Shown in pieces: positions 17,845 to 25,782 of a DNA stretch of 29,558 nt. Each line of letters begins with the position of its first letter. Position 1 is the first letter of the stretch. The DNA comes from PKWO01 sp036384915 (GTDB lineage Bacteria > Pseudomonadota > Gammaproteobacteria > Burkholderiales > Burkholderiaceae_D). The notes below the pieces were generated by a model. That model made no database searches. It was not told the origin of the DNA and saw only the letters and a list, made by a program, of their open reading frames with translations. The position numbers and the translations under genes were made by a program. The DNA lies in contig DASVLJ010000010.1 in NCBI GenBank assembly GCA_036384915.1, positions 1 to 29,558 of the forward strand, read 5' to 3'.

Positions 17845-18315
17845 TTATTGCGCCGGCGGCTGGGCCGGAACCTGCTGCCAGGCGCCATTGCAGTTTTTGA
17901 CATAGGGATAATAACCGGCCGGGTCCTGGCAATAATACCAACTCCCCGGCGGTGAAACAGCCGGGGCGTTCGGCTCAATATAGACCGGGGCGGCTGGCGC
18001 CACCACGACATCAGGATAAGTATAGTAGGGGTAAGAGTAGGCCCCGACACCCCACCACGGATCGATATACACGCCGCCCCAGCCGCCATACCAGCCATCG
18101 TGCCAATGGTTGCCATACCAGCCGGGGTGTCCACCCCAGCCGCCGCCATGGTATGAACCGGAATACGAACCGTGATAACCGCCGTGACCGAATGCGTGTC
18201 CGCCGGAATAGCCGCCGTGTCCCGAAAATCCTCCAACCGGCCGCGCTGCGGCGATGTTTGCCGTAGCAACAAGCAAAAGACCGGCACAAAATGCAAACGT
18301 CCTGACGGCTTTCAT
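17845..18315 (-). CDS. Secreted Gly/Tyr/His-rich protein of unknown function
   Basis: A 156-residue protein with a Sec signal peptide (MKAVRTFAFCAGLLLVATAN, cleavage near AAA-RP). Residues 27-75 are a low-complexity stretch rich in Gly, His, Tyr and Ser (GGYSGGHAFGHGGYHGSY...). A Trp/Tyr/Pro segment follows (IDPWWGVGAYSYPYYTYPDV). It ends with the conserved motif SWYYCQDPAGYYPYVKNCNG and WQQVPAQPP, seen in many small proteobacterial exported proteins. The two cysteines of that tail probably form a disulfide. Likely periplasmic or outer-membrane associated. I do not recognise a specific function. The gene is isolated, with a terminator on each side. Confidence 0.85.
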   Translation of the reverse strand: MKAVRTFAFCAGLLLVATANIAAARPVGGFSGHGGYSGGHAFGHGGYHGSYSGSYHGGGWGGHPGWYGNHWHDGWYGGWGGVYIDPWWGVGAYSYPYYTYPDVVVAPAAPVYIEPNAPAVSPPGSWYYCQDPAGYYPYVKNCNGAWQQVPAQPPAQ

Positions 18316-18412
18316 GATGATTCTCCAATCACACCCCCATTCAGCATACGCCGGAGACGCCAGCTGGGGGCATTCATGAAGAAAATTTTATACTTTGCTG
18401 TTCAAAACCATG

Positions 18413-18445
18413 AAAAAAGAGCCTGGGCGTTCCAGGCTCTTTTTT
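18413..18445. terminator. Terminator of the M3 peptidase gene
   Basis: AAAAAAGAGCCTGG (18413-18426) pairs perfectly with CCAGGCTCTTTTTT (18432-18445) around GCGTT. On the minus strand the stem ends in a U-run, 19 bp past the peptidase stop. The AGAGCCTGG/CCAGGCTCT core is the same as in the terminator at 17789-17820. Confidence 0.88.
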
Positions 18446-18463
18446 GATTTCCATTTCTTTCCT

Positions 18464-20632
18464 TTATTGGCCCGAGCCGTCCAAACCGCGACGCTCGAGC
18501 AAGGGCTCGAGGATCGGATCGCGTCCGCGGAACTTGCGGAACAGGCTCATCGCATCGGCACTGCCGCCGCGCGAGAGCAGTGTCGAGCGGAACCAATCAC
18601 CGTTCTTGCGCTCCAGCCCGCCGTTTTCCTTGAACCAGTTGATCGAATCGGCCACCAGTTCCTCGCTCCAGATATAAGCATAGTAGCCCGCCGAATAGCC
18701 GCCCGAGAAAGCATGCGAGAAGTAGGTGGTGCGATAGCGCGGCGGTACCGGCGAGAAATCCACGCCCGCATCCTTGAGCGCATCGGCTTCGAAGGCCAGC
18801 ACGTCGGTGGGTACCTGCTCCGGCGTCAGCTGGTGCCAGCGCTGGTCGAGCAGCGAGGCGCTCAGGTATTCCGTAGTGGCGAAGCCCTGGTTGAACTTGC
18901 GCGTGGCCATGACCTTGTCGAGCAAGGCTTGCGGAATCGGCTCGCCGGTCTTGTAGTGCTTGGCATAGTTCTTCAGCACCTCGGGCCAGACGGCCCACAT
19001 CTCATTGACTTGCGAGGGATATTCGACGAAGTCGTTCGGCACCGAGGTGCCGGCGAAACGCGGGTAGTGCACGTCGGAGAACATGCCGTGCAGCGCATGG
19101 CCGAATTCGTGGAACATCGTGGTGACTTCGTCAAAGGTCAACAGCGTCGGCTCGCCGGCCGGCGGCTTGGGGATGTTGATGTGGTTGGCCACGACAGGTC
19201 GGTTGCCGGTGAGGTCGGATTGGCTGACGTATTCATTCATCCAGGCGCCGCCCTGCTTGTTGCTGCGCGCATAGAGGTCATAGATGAATAGGGCCAGCGG
19301 CTTGCCGTCCTTGTCGAAGACTTCGAATACGCGCACATCTGGGTTGTAGACCGGCAGGTCGTGGCGCTCCTTGAGGGTGATGCCGTATAGCTTGTTGGCG
19401 GCGTAGAACACGCCGTTGTGCATCACACTCTCGAGTTCGAAGTAAGGCTTCAGCTGCGATTCGTCGAAATCGTAGCGCGCCTTGCGTACTTTTTCGGTGT
19501 AGTAGTCCCAATCCCAGGCGGCCAACTTGAAGTTGGCACCATTCGCACCGCTTTCCTTGTCGATGATTTCCTGCATCGCGGCCGCTTCCTTCCTGGCATT
19601 GTTCACGGCTGGCTTGGCCAGATCGGCCAGGAGTTTGTTCACGGCCGGCACGGTGCGCGCGGTCTCATCTTCGAGCTGATAGGCTGCATGGCTGGCGTAG
19701 CCCAGCAGCTTGGCGCGTTCGGCGCGCAGCTTGACCATCTGCAAGACCACGGCGCGGTTATCGAACTCGCCGCCGCGGCTGCCGCGTGCGACCGAGGCTT
19801 CATAGATGCGCTGGCGCAGCGCACGGTTGGTCAACTCGCCTTCGGGCGGCTGGCCTGTGGTGTTGACCAGGGCGATCACGTATTTGCCGGCCAAGCCGCG
19901 TGCCTTGGCGCGGTCGGCCGCGGCGGCAATCTCGCTGTCGGACATGCCGTCGAGCTCGGCACGGCTATCGACCACGACTGCGGAAGCATCGACTTCCTTC
20001 AACACGTTTTGCTGATACTTCGACGACCACTGCGCCAGTTCGGCGTTCAAATGCTTCAACCTGGTCTTGTCGGCATGGGACAGCTCGGCGCCGGCGCGCA
20101 CGAAATCGGTGTGGTAGCGCTCAAGCAGGTAAGCCGCCTCCGGATCGAGGCCGAGGCTGTCGCGCTTGGCATACAGGGTTTTGACGCGCGCATACAGCTT
20201 TTCATTGAGCATGATGGTGTCGCTATGCGAGGCGCGCCTGGGCGACATCTCGCTGTCGATCTTGTCGAGCGCGTCATCGGTATTGCAGCTGTGCAGGTTG
20301 TCGAATGTCTTGCTGACGCGGTCGAGCATCTGGCCGGAGCGGTCGATGGCGACGATGGTGTTCTCAAACGTTGGCGCAGCGCGATTGTTGGCGATCGCCT
20401 TGATCTCGGCCAGTTGCTCCCGCATGGCTTCATTGAAGGCTGGAACGAAGTCCTCGTCCTTGATCTTGTCGAATTGCGGCATGTGGTAAGGCAGCGGCGA
20501 AGGCGCGAAGAGAGGATTCTTCGCCATTGCCGCTTTGGGAGTGGTGTTCATGGCATTCTGCTCCTGTGCGCAGGCAGCGGCCGCAGCCAGGGTCAATCCG
20601 GCGGCGGCGATCACGAGATAGGTTGGTCGCAT
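18464..20632 (-). CDS. dcp: Exported M3-family metallopeptidase (Dcp-like peptidyl dipeptidase)
   Basis: A 722-residue zinc oligopeptidase of family M3 with the HEFGH zinc motif at 508-512 (TTMFHEFGHALHGMFS) and the downstream blocks FVEYPSQVNEMW and SGGYSAGYYAYIWSEELVAD that shape the M3A active site. The length and C-terminal FRGRDPILEPLLERRGL match Dcp, which removes dipeptides from peptide C-termini. Unlike cytoplasmic E. coli Dcp it begins with a hydrophobic leader (MRPTYLVIAAAGLTLAAAAACAQEQ), so it is probably periplasmic; the AAAC could be a weak lipobox. The start at 20632 was chosen because the leader begins there; in-frame codons up to 20734 lie beyond it. It diverges from the chitinase gene. 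Confidence 0.93.
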   Translation of the reverse strand: MRPTYLVIAAAGLTLAAAAACAQEQNAMNTTPKAAMAKNPLFAPSPLPYHMPQFDKIKDEDFVPAFNEAMREQLAEIKAIANNRAAPTFENTIVAIDRSGQMLDRVSKTFDNLHSCNTDDALDKIDSEMSPRRASHSDTIMLNEKLYARVKTLYAKRDSLGLDPEAAYLLERYHTDFVRAGAELSHADKTRLKHLNAELAQWSSKYQQNVLKEVDASAVVVDSRAELDGMSDSEIAAAADRAKARGLAGKYVIALVNTTGQPPEGELTNRALRQRIYEASVARGSRGGEFDNRAVVLQMVKLRAERAKLLGYASHAAYQLEDETARTVPAVNKLLADLAKPAVNNARKEAAAMQEIIDKESGANGANFKLAAWDWDYYTEKVRKARYDFDESQLKPYFELESVMHNGVFYAANKLYGITLKERHDLPVYNPDVRVFEVFDKDGKPLALFIYDLYARSNKQGGAWMNEYVSQSDLTGNRPVVANHINIPKPPAGEPTLLTFDEVTTMFHEFGHALHGMFSDVHYPRFAGTSVPNDFVEYPSQVNEMWAVWPEVLKNYAKHYKTGEPIPQALLDKVMATRKFNQGFATTEYLSASLLDQRWHQLTPEQVPTDVLAFEADALKDAGVDFSPVPPRYRTTYFSHAFSGGYSAGYYAYIWSEELVADSINWFKENGGLERKNGDWFRSTLLSRGGSADAMSLFRKFRGRDPILEPLLERRGLDGSGQ

Positions 20633-20826
20633 GTCGTTTCCAATAATGATGGGGACTCGCGTGGGTATGCGCTTGTCCAAGCGCGCGATCATATCACCTG
20701 AGGTGCGACACTGAATGATTTTGGCCATGGGCATTTAAACGACCCAACAATACCACTTTGATGCCACATTCGGGTTATTCTTGCAACCTGGAACTTGCAA
20801 AACGGCAGCACAACCGGGGAAAAAGC
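20633..20826. promoter_or_regulatory. Divergent intergenic region between M3 peptidase and chitinase
   Basis: No gene is visible here. It contains the perfect small dyad CACCTGAGGTG (20695-20705) and two TTGCAA hexamers (20781-20786 and 20795-20800), either of which could bind a regulator. I could not assign convincing sigma-70 hexamers to either gene. Confidence 0.25.
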
Positions 20827-22038
20827 GTGACCAAGCATTTGAAGCATGCAGCACTGGCCTCATTCATCGCGGCGGCATTTTGCGCAAGCGCGCAGGCGGC
20901 GCCCAAGTACGCCAAGGCGCATGCCGACGCGGATTACAAAATCGTCGGCTATTACCTCGACCGCGCCGACCCGGCACGTCACTACGGTGCGGAAAAGCTC
21001 AAGGGCACCAAGGTCACGCATATCAACTTTGCATTCGCCGCCATCAAGGACGGCGGCGTCGTCCTGGGCAATACCTTACCCGAAGAGCAAAGCAAGGCCG
21101 ACCTTGCCGCACTGGTCAAGCTCAGGCAGCACAATCCCAAGCTCCACGTGCTGGTCTCGATAGGCGGCTGGGCCGGTTCGCAAGAGTTTTCCGACGTGGC
21201 GTTGACGCCTGATTCTCGCGCCAAGTTCGCCGACAGCGCCGTGGCGTTCATGAAGCAGTACCGCCTCGACGGCATCGACATCGATTGGGAGTTTCCTGTG
21301 CACGGCGGGGACGAGCACAATGCGCGCCGCCCGGAAGACAAGGAAAACTACACCTTGCTGTTCCATGCATTGCGCGATCGGCTTGACGAAGCCGGCACCA
21401 AGGACAAGCGCCACTACCTGCTGACAGCTGCCATCGGAAACAACCTGCAATTCCTGGCCGATACCGAGATGGGCAAGGTGGCGCAGGTGCTGGACTGGGC
21501 CAACATCATGACGTATGACTTCAGCGGCCACTGGAACGGCTATGCCGGGCACCATGCGCCGCTGTATGACGATCCGATGATCAGGCATGCCGGCGTGGAT
21601 GGCAGCCAGCTCAACATCGATTTCATCGTCAATGCGACGTTGAAGGCTGGCGTGCCGCCGGCCAAGCTGGTTCTGGGCGTACCGTTCTACGGCTATAGCT
21701 GGAAGCAATGCGCTCCGGCCAACAACGGGCAATTGCAGGATTGCCATGGCAAGGGTCGCGGCACCTGGGAAGATGGCGTACTCGACTATTCCGACATCGA
21801 AGCCAACCTCGCGGGGCAGAAGGGATTCGTCCGCTACTGGAACGAACGCGCCAAGGTTCCCTACCTGTTCAATACCGACACAGGAGAATTCGTCAGCTAT
21901 GACGACCCGGAATCGTTGGAGCACAAGATCGACTACATCAAGTCGCATGGCCTGGGCGGCGCGATGTTCTGGGAATTCACCGGCGACCGAAAGGGAGCGC
22001 TGCAAAACAAGCTGGCGCGCGGCTTACTCGGCAAATGA
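20827..22038 (+). CDS. Secreted glycoside hydrolase family 18 chitinase
   Basis: A 403-residue GH18 enzyme that cleaves beta-1,4 links in chitin. The catalytic DxxDxDxE motif is DGIDIDWE with Asp148, Asp151, Asp153 and the acid Glu155. SxGG (SIGGWAGS), the MTYDFSGHWNGYAGHHAPLY loop and the C-terminal GGAMFWEFTGDRKGAL are also present. I chose the GTG at 20827: it begins a typical Sec signal peptide (TKHLKHAALASFIAAAFCAS-AQA) and has GGGGA 6 nt upstream. The in-frame ATG at 20758 would give a polar N-terminus. No separate chitin-binding module is seen. It faces away from the exported peptidase, and both could be scavenging enzymes. A terminator follows. Confidence 0.94.
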   Translation: MTKHLKHAALASFIAAAFCASAQAAPKYAKAHADADYKIVGYYLDRADPARHYGAEKLKGTKVTHINFAFAAIKDGGVVLGNTLPEEQSKADLAALVKLRQHNPKLHVLVSIGGWAGSQEFSDVALTPDSRAKFADSAVAFMKQYRLDGIDIDWEFPVHGGDEHNARRPEDKENYTLLFHALRDRLDEAGTKDKRHYLLTAAIGNNLQFLADTEMGKVAQVLDWANIMTYDFSGHWNGYAGHHAPLYDDPMIRHAGVDGSQLNIDFIVNATLKAGVPPAKLVLGVPFYGYSWKQCAPANNGQLQDCHGKGRGTWEDGVLDYSDIEANLAGQKGFVRYWNERAKVPYLFNTDTGEFVSYDDPESLEHKIDYIKSHGLGGAMFWEFTGDRKGALQNKLARGLLGK

Positions 22039-22106
22039 GGCACCTGGCAAGCTTCAACAAACTCCCAATAACCCACTAAAGCGCATTAAGGGTCCATTAC
22101 TTCGTT

Positions 22107-22131
22107 AAGGCCTTGAATAAAGGGCCTTTTT
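22107..22131 (+). terminator. Terminator after the chitinase gene
   Basis: AAGGCC (22107-22112) pairs with GGCCTT (22123-22128) over a 10-nt loop and runs into TTTTT. It lies 68 bp past the stop codon. The rest of 22039-22237 holds a TACAAT at 22156-22161 and a TATTATATT at 22214-22222, possible -10 elements for the next gene. Confidence 0.6.
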
Positions 22132-22237
22132 GGCACTACGTGCCGCGACCACTGGTACAATGCCCCGGCATAAACCGGTCAGGCTCGCATGCGTGCGCGG
22201 CGGCTTCTGGACCTATTATATTCTGGACATTTCATTC

Positions 22238-22978
22238 ATGACTATTCTGAACCTCTACCAAAAGCCCGCCGTTCTCGACCGCAACAAGCATCGCAATTAC
22301 CGCCTCAAGCCTTCGTCGACCGGCTTGAAGTTCGTCTCCAAGACAGTGGCTCTGCCGATTGCCCCGCTGGAGTTCGGCTATGCCGCGGCGGAATTCCCGC
22401 TGGTCTTTGCCGTCCAGGACGACGGCACGGGCACACCGATCGGCCTGTTCGGCGTACGCGAAAAAGAAAACCTGATGGTTGACGAAAACGGCAACTGGCT
22501 CGGTCAATACATCCCCGGCTTCATCCGCCGCTATCCCTTCGTTCTCAACATCGATCCGCAAAACGAGCGCCCCTTCGTCGTGTTCGACGAAGCCTATGAC
22601 GGTCTCGGCGAATTTGCGGACGGCGAGCGCCTGTTCAACGAAGACGGCAGCGAGACCGAGTTGATGAAGTCGACCGTGGGTTTCCTGTCGGAGTTCTCGG
22701 CCCAGAGCGAAGCCGCCGCCCAATTCGTTGCCAACCTGAAGAAGCACGACCTGCTCGTGCCCCAGCAAGTGGTATTCACGCGCGCCAAGGACGAGACCTA
22801 TACGCTGGACGGCTTCCAGATCGTCGACGAAAAGCGCTTGCTGGCGCTGTCCGACGCCGCCCTGCTGGAACTGGCGCGCAGCGGCGACCTGGGCCGTATC
22901 TATGCCCACTTGCTGTCGCTGAACAATATCACCCGCATTGCCCAACGCATGAAAGGTCCGGCGCCGGCGAAAGCTTAA
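22238..22978 (+). CDS. SapC-family protein
   Basis: A 246-residue protein of the SapC family (named after a Campylobacter S-layer-associated gene). Visible family blocks are LDRNKHRNYRLKP near the start, the PLEFGYAAAEFPLVFA segment, GLFGVREKENLMVDENG, the YIPGFIRRYPFVL motif with following acidic residues (FVVFDEAYDGLGEFADGERL), and the C-terminal DGFQIVDEKRLLALSDAALL with LLSLNNITRIAQRM. There is no signal peptide or membrane helix. The family is common in proteobacteria near lipopolysaccharide or Fe-dependent hydroxylase genes, but its role is not established. The start at 22238 lacks a clear ribosome site. Terminators on both sides suggest a single-gene unit. Confidence 0.9.
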   Translation: MTILNLYQKPAVLDRNKHRNYRLKPSSTGLKFVSKTVALPIAPLEFGYAAAEFPLVFAVQDDGTGTPIGLFGVREKENLMVDENGNWLGQYIPGFIRRYPFVLNIDPQNERPFVVFDEAYDGLGEFADGERLFNEDGSETELMKSTVGFLSEFSAQSEAAAQFVANLKKHDLLVPQQVVFTRAKDETYTLDGFQIVDEKRLLALSDAALLELARSGDLGRIYAHLLSLNNITRIAQRMKGPAPAKA

Positions 22979-23006
22979 GCGCCGGCTCGGATAGCGGATT
23001 AGAATC

Positions 23007-23040
23007 AACGGCCGGCCGCGGCGGCTGGCCGTTTTTATTT
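23007..23040 (+). terminator. Terminator after the SapC-family gene
   Basis: AACGGCC (23007-23013) pairs with GGCCGTT (23027-23033) and is followed by TTTTATTTT. It ends 11 bp before the next start codon, so the promoter of that gene must overlap it or read-through feeds it. Confidence 0.8.
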
Positions 23041-23051
23041 TATCGACGACC

Positions 23052-23324
23052 ATGCCCACACCCAGCACCGCCGCCCTGCGGGCCAGCCTGAGTGCCATCC
23101 GCAGCAAGCAATCGAACGTCGCGCAATTCTGCGCGCTGTGGCGCAGCCAGGATGGCTTGCTTGACGCCCTGCCGCCGCGCTACCGCCAAGTGATGGAAGA
23201 CTTGCTCGGCCGCCTGGAGTCGGGCAGCGCGTTTTCCGAAGAAAGCTGCTCTTATTCCCATGAGGATTTGCTTGGCGCGCTGGAGGACTGGCTAAACAAG
23301 GCGCAAGCCAAACTGGAAACCTGA
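23052..23324 (+). CDS. Hypothetical 90-residue protein
   Basis: I do not recognise this family. The protein is 90 residues, soluble, predicted mostly helical, and acidic toward the C-terminus (SYSHEDLLGALEDWLNKAQA). It begins MPTPSTAALRASLSAIRSKQ and has a PPRYRQVMEDLLGRLESG centre with two cysteines (in QFCALW and ESCSYS). It is supported as a gene by close packing: its stop codon is one base before the ATG of the S4-domain gene, and it starts just after a terminator. The tight pairing suggests expression with the S4 RNA-binding protein. No Shine-Dalgarno is evident. Confidence 0.7.
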   Translation: MPTPSTAALRASLSAIRSKQSNVAQFCALWRSQDGLLDALPPRYRQVMEDLLGRLESGSAFSEESCSYSHEDLLGALEDWLNKAQAKLET

Positions 23325-23325
23325 G

Positions 23326-23544
23326 ATGAAAACCGTGGAATTCGAACTCGAGGGCGAATACGTCGAACTCAATCAATTGCTGAAGCTGGCCGGCCTGTGC
23401 GACAGCGGCGGGGCCGGCAAGATGATCGTCGCCGGCGGCCAGGTCAAAGTGAATGGCCAGACCGAATTGCGCAAAACGGCCAAGATACGCGCTGGGCAGG
23501 TGGTGAGCCTGGGGCAGATCCGAATCAAGGTACTGGCTCCTTGA
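23326..23544 (+). CDS. Small S4-domain RNA-binding protein (YbcJ-like)
   Basis: A 72-residue protein made of a single S4 fold, the RNA-binding module of ribosomal protein S4 and pseudouridine synthases. The core is LNQLLKLAGLCDSGGAGKMI followed by GGQVKVNGQTELRKTAKIRAG and VVSLGQIRIKVL. Length and sequence match the YbcJ/RNA-binding S4 group. It probably contacts structured RNA or the ribosome in the cytoplasm; the target is unknown. It starts one base after the upstream stop codon (TGAGATG arrangement), so translation is likely coupled to the 90-residue protein. Confidence 0.88.
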   Translation: MKTVEFELEGEYVELNQLLKLAGLCDSGGAGKMIVAGGQVKVNGQTELRKTAKIRAGQVVSLGQIRIKVLAP

Positions 23545-23639
23545 AAGGCAAAAGCAGAATAAAAGTTTGCAAAAAAAAGAATAATCAATACAAAATATTT
23601 TTTAATCTGATTTATCCTGACAAAATACGAAATCCCCTC
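23545..23639. other. AT-rich convergent spacer
   Basis: This spacer lies between the S4-domain gene and the end of the DoxX gene and is far more AT-rich than its surroundings. On the minus strand a weak AT hairpin (around 23580-23630) is followed by a run of eight T (plus-strand A at 23570-23577), a possible terminator for the metallophore operon. No gene is seen. Confidence 0.4.
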
Positions 23640-24113
23640 TTAGGCCGCCCGCTTGGCGCGCATGCGCTCCAGTACATAATCGAGCGAAATTCGTCCCGGA
23701 CCATACGCCAGCAGCACCAGCGCCATCAAACCCCAGCAAAAGTGGTCTTTCAAGCCTGCCGGGCATTCGAACTGGAATAGCTGCGGGTAGGAAATCACCG
23801 CCATCGCATTGACGAAGAACAGGCCGGCCGCCGCCGGACGCGAAATAAAGCCCAGCGCCAGCAGGATGGGAAAGCCCAATTCGCCAGCAGCGCCCATGTA
23901 AGCGGCGAGATCGGGCGGCAGTAGCGGCACGTGGTATTCATCGTGAAACAGCGCCAGTGTCGCGCTCCAATCGCTTATCTTGACCAGGCCGGACCTGAAA
24001 AAGTCCAGGCCGATGGACAAACGGATCGCGAGCGACAGCAGCGAACCGAACCAGATGGTAATTTGCGGATCGAAGCGCGTGATGGCTTGATGCAGGCGCA
24101 GTATTTTTTGCAT
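23640..24113 (-). CDS. DoxX-family membrane protein of the bufferin/gig-type cluster
   Basis: A 157-residue inner-membrane protein of the DoxX family with four hydrophobic segments: SLLSLAIRLSIGLDFFRSGL, a Gly/Pro-rich AAYMGAAGELGFPILLALGF helix, AAAGLFFVNAMAVISY and HFCWGLMALVLLAYG. DoxX proteins are the usual last gene of bufferin-type loci (gigT in the gold-induced Cupriavidus gigPABT operon). Their job there is thought to be membrane redox or export support but is not settled. The start at 24113 has AAGGA 8 nt upstream. It follows the MNIO-DUF2063 fusion gene by 25 bp on the same strand, so it is co-transcribed. Confidence 0.88.
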   Translation of the reverse strand: MQKILRLHQAITRFDPQITIWFGSLLSLAIRLSIGLDFFRSGLVKISDWSATLALFHDEYHVPLLPPDLAAYMGAAGELGFPILLALGFISRPAAAGLFFVNAMAVISYPQLFQFECPAGLKDHFCWGLMALVLLAYGPGRISLDYVLERMRAKRAA

Positions 24114-24138
24114 GTCTTTTCCTTGTCGTTTGCGATGC

Positions 24139-25755
24139 TTATTGTTCGAAATCAAGGCTCGCGAATATCCTGGCTTGCAGCCATTCCTGCAGCCAGTTTC
24201 CGAAATTGAATTGCTCATCGAGATCAAGCGCAGCATCGAGAGCCGCCCCCAGGCTTGCGCCGGCAGCGAGGCCGCTTAGCATCGCGTAAGCCGCTGCCGA
24301 CAGGGGCAGCACTTCGCATTTCCAATGCGGGCGCACAATCACGGCATGGCTATCCCGCGCCAGTTCGACGGGAAATTCCTGTTCATGGCCGGGCTGATGC
24401 GCTTCCCACAATTCGACAATGGCCCAAGGCGAGGCAAACAAGCTGCAAGCGGGATGAAGCTTTAGCCCTGCCGCATCCATCTGTTCCGGTGCGAGCGAGG
24501 ATAGCGCGACCGTATCGATCACGGCGGCCCCATCCGCATAATGTGCACGATGCAACGCCCATTCGAGCCGCGCCATATCGGGGAAATACGGATACTCGGC
24601 AACGTGCTCGAAGCCGGTCAGGAATTCAGCAAAATGGGCTCCGAAGCGGTTGAGATCGCCATCGGTCGATGGATGGGCTCTGCCGTATTCGCGTGCCAGC
24701 GCAGCGAAAAATTCCTCGCCCACCAGTTGCCGCAACACGGGATAGGCATTGGCCAGTGCCTTGTCCCAATTGCCGGCAAGGTTGCCGCGGTAAAGTGCGA
24801 AGCGCTGTTGCGCGAGTGCCGCATCGCTTTTGAATAGCGGCAACGCTTGTCCCTCCTTGGCGGCGTCGAACAGTGCTTCGGCGAATGCCGTTTGCGTGCG
24901 CTGCAGTTCGCTCGGCCCAATGGGAACCACATCTTCCATGATAACGCGTGCTCTTTCCGCTTCGCCCAGCAGCACGGCCAATTCGGGCAGATCGGTGTCC
25001 CATTCGATCAGGGTTGACACGGCGCCGAAGCGGCGTAGCGCTGCGCGGTACAAATCCCAGACTTCGGGCGCGACGCGGTCGCCATGGTGATCGATCACCG
25101 CTTCGGGCGTAACGAGGTGGCCGGCCAAATGGATTTCGCAGACCGAAGCCGGCGCGATTGCCTGCAAGGCAGCCAGCGCATCTTCGCCATGGTTGCATTG
25201 GTTAACGTAAAGATTATTCACGTCGAGCAGAATGCCGCAGCCCGTGCGCGCGGCAAGCCGGGCCAGGAATTCGGCTTCGCTCATGGCATCCTGTGCGAAG
25301 CGCAGATAGGTCGATACGTTTTCCAGCAAGAGGCGTCGACCCAGCATATTCTGGATACGGTCGACGCGCTCGGCCACCAGGTTCAGGCTTTCTTCCGTCA
25401 GCGGCATCGGCAGCAGATCGTTCAGGTTGCGCGAGCCGGCCGCGCCCCAACACAAATGCTCCGACACCAGAACCGGATCGATGCGGAGCACCAGGTCGCG
25501 CACGCGCTTGGCGTGCTCCATCGAAAAGCCGCTGGCGGAGCCTATACCGAGTCCTACGCCATGCAGGCTGATGGGGTAATCGGCACGCAGTTGCTCAAGC
25601 ACGTGCGCATCCCAGCCGCCGCGTTCGAGGTAGTTTTCGCTATGCACCTCGAGCCAGCCGACAGGCGGCCGCTGCTCGAGGAAAGCACGGTAATGCGGCG
25701 CGCGCAAACCCACGCCAACGCCCATCGGGGCTCGCCTATCGGGTACGGTGTGCAT
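24139..25755 (-). CDS. Fused DUF692 MNIO - DUF2063 protein (BufB-BufC fusion)
   Basis: A 538-residue fusion of two proteins usually encoded separately. Residues about 11-280 are a DUF692 multinuclear non-haem iron oxidase, the TIM-barrel family of MbnB, TglH and bufferin-modifying BufB. Likely iron ligands are visible: His65 (SLHGVG), His100 (SEHLCW), Glu145/Asn146 (LLENVS), Asp178/Asn180 (LLDVNN), Glu207/His209/His213 (EIHLAGH) and Glu251 (IEWD). Residues about 286-385 are the DUF2063 partner domain (RFALYRGNLAGNWDKALANA, LVGEEFFAALAREY), with a further C-terminal region to 538. In this family the pair binds a precursor peptide and oxidises its cysteines. It lies 27 bp after the second DUF2282 precursor gene. 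The start could also be 25725; neither has a clear ribosome site. Confidence 0.93.
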   Translation of the reverse strand: MHTVPDRRAPMGVGVGLRAPHYRAFLEQRPPVGWLEVHSENYLERGGWDAHVLEQLRADYPISLHGVGLGIGSASGFSMEHAKRVRDLVLRIDPVLVSEHLCWGAAGSRNLNDLLPMPLTEESLNLVAERVDRIQNMLGRRLLLENVSTYLRFAQDAMSEAEFLARLAARTGCGILLDVNNLYVNQCNHGEDALAALQAIAPASVCEIHLAGHLVTPEAVIDHHGDRVAPEVWDLYRAALRRFGAVSTLIEWDTDLPELAVLLGEAERARVIMEDVVPIGPSELQRTQTAFAEALFDAAKEGQALPLFKSDAALAQQRFALYRGNLAGNWDKALANAYPVLRQLVGEEFFAALAREYGRAHPSTDGDLNRFGAHFAEFLTGFEHVAEYPYFPDMARLEWALHRAHYADGAAVIDTVALSSLAPEQMDAAGLKLHPACSLFASPWAIVELWEAHQPGHEQEFPVELARDSHAVIVRPHWKCEVLPLSAAAYAMLSGLAAGASLGAALDAALDLDEQFNFGNWLQEWLQARIFASLDFEQ

Positions 25756-25782
25756 GGATGCGCGAGGAGAAAGATGGAAGAA

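Noticed and set aside
19418..20701. Long plus-strand open frame opposite the M3 peptidase gene
   Set aside because: The peptidase motifs on the minus strand are unequivocal; the plus-strand frame is Gly/His/Arg-rich antisense noise.
22131..22237. tRNA or small RNA upstream of the SapC-family gene
   Set aside because: No cloverleaf, TTCG arm or conserved RNA fold could be recognised; it reads as an ordinary leader with possible -10 elements.
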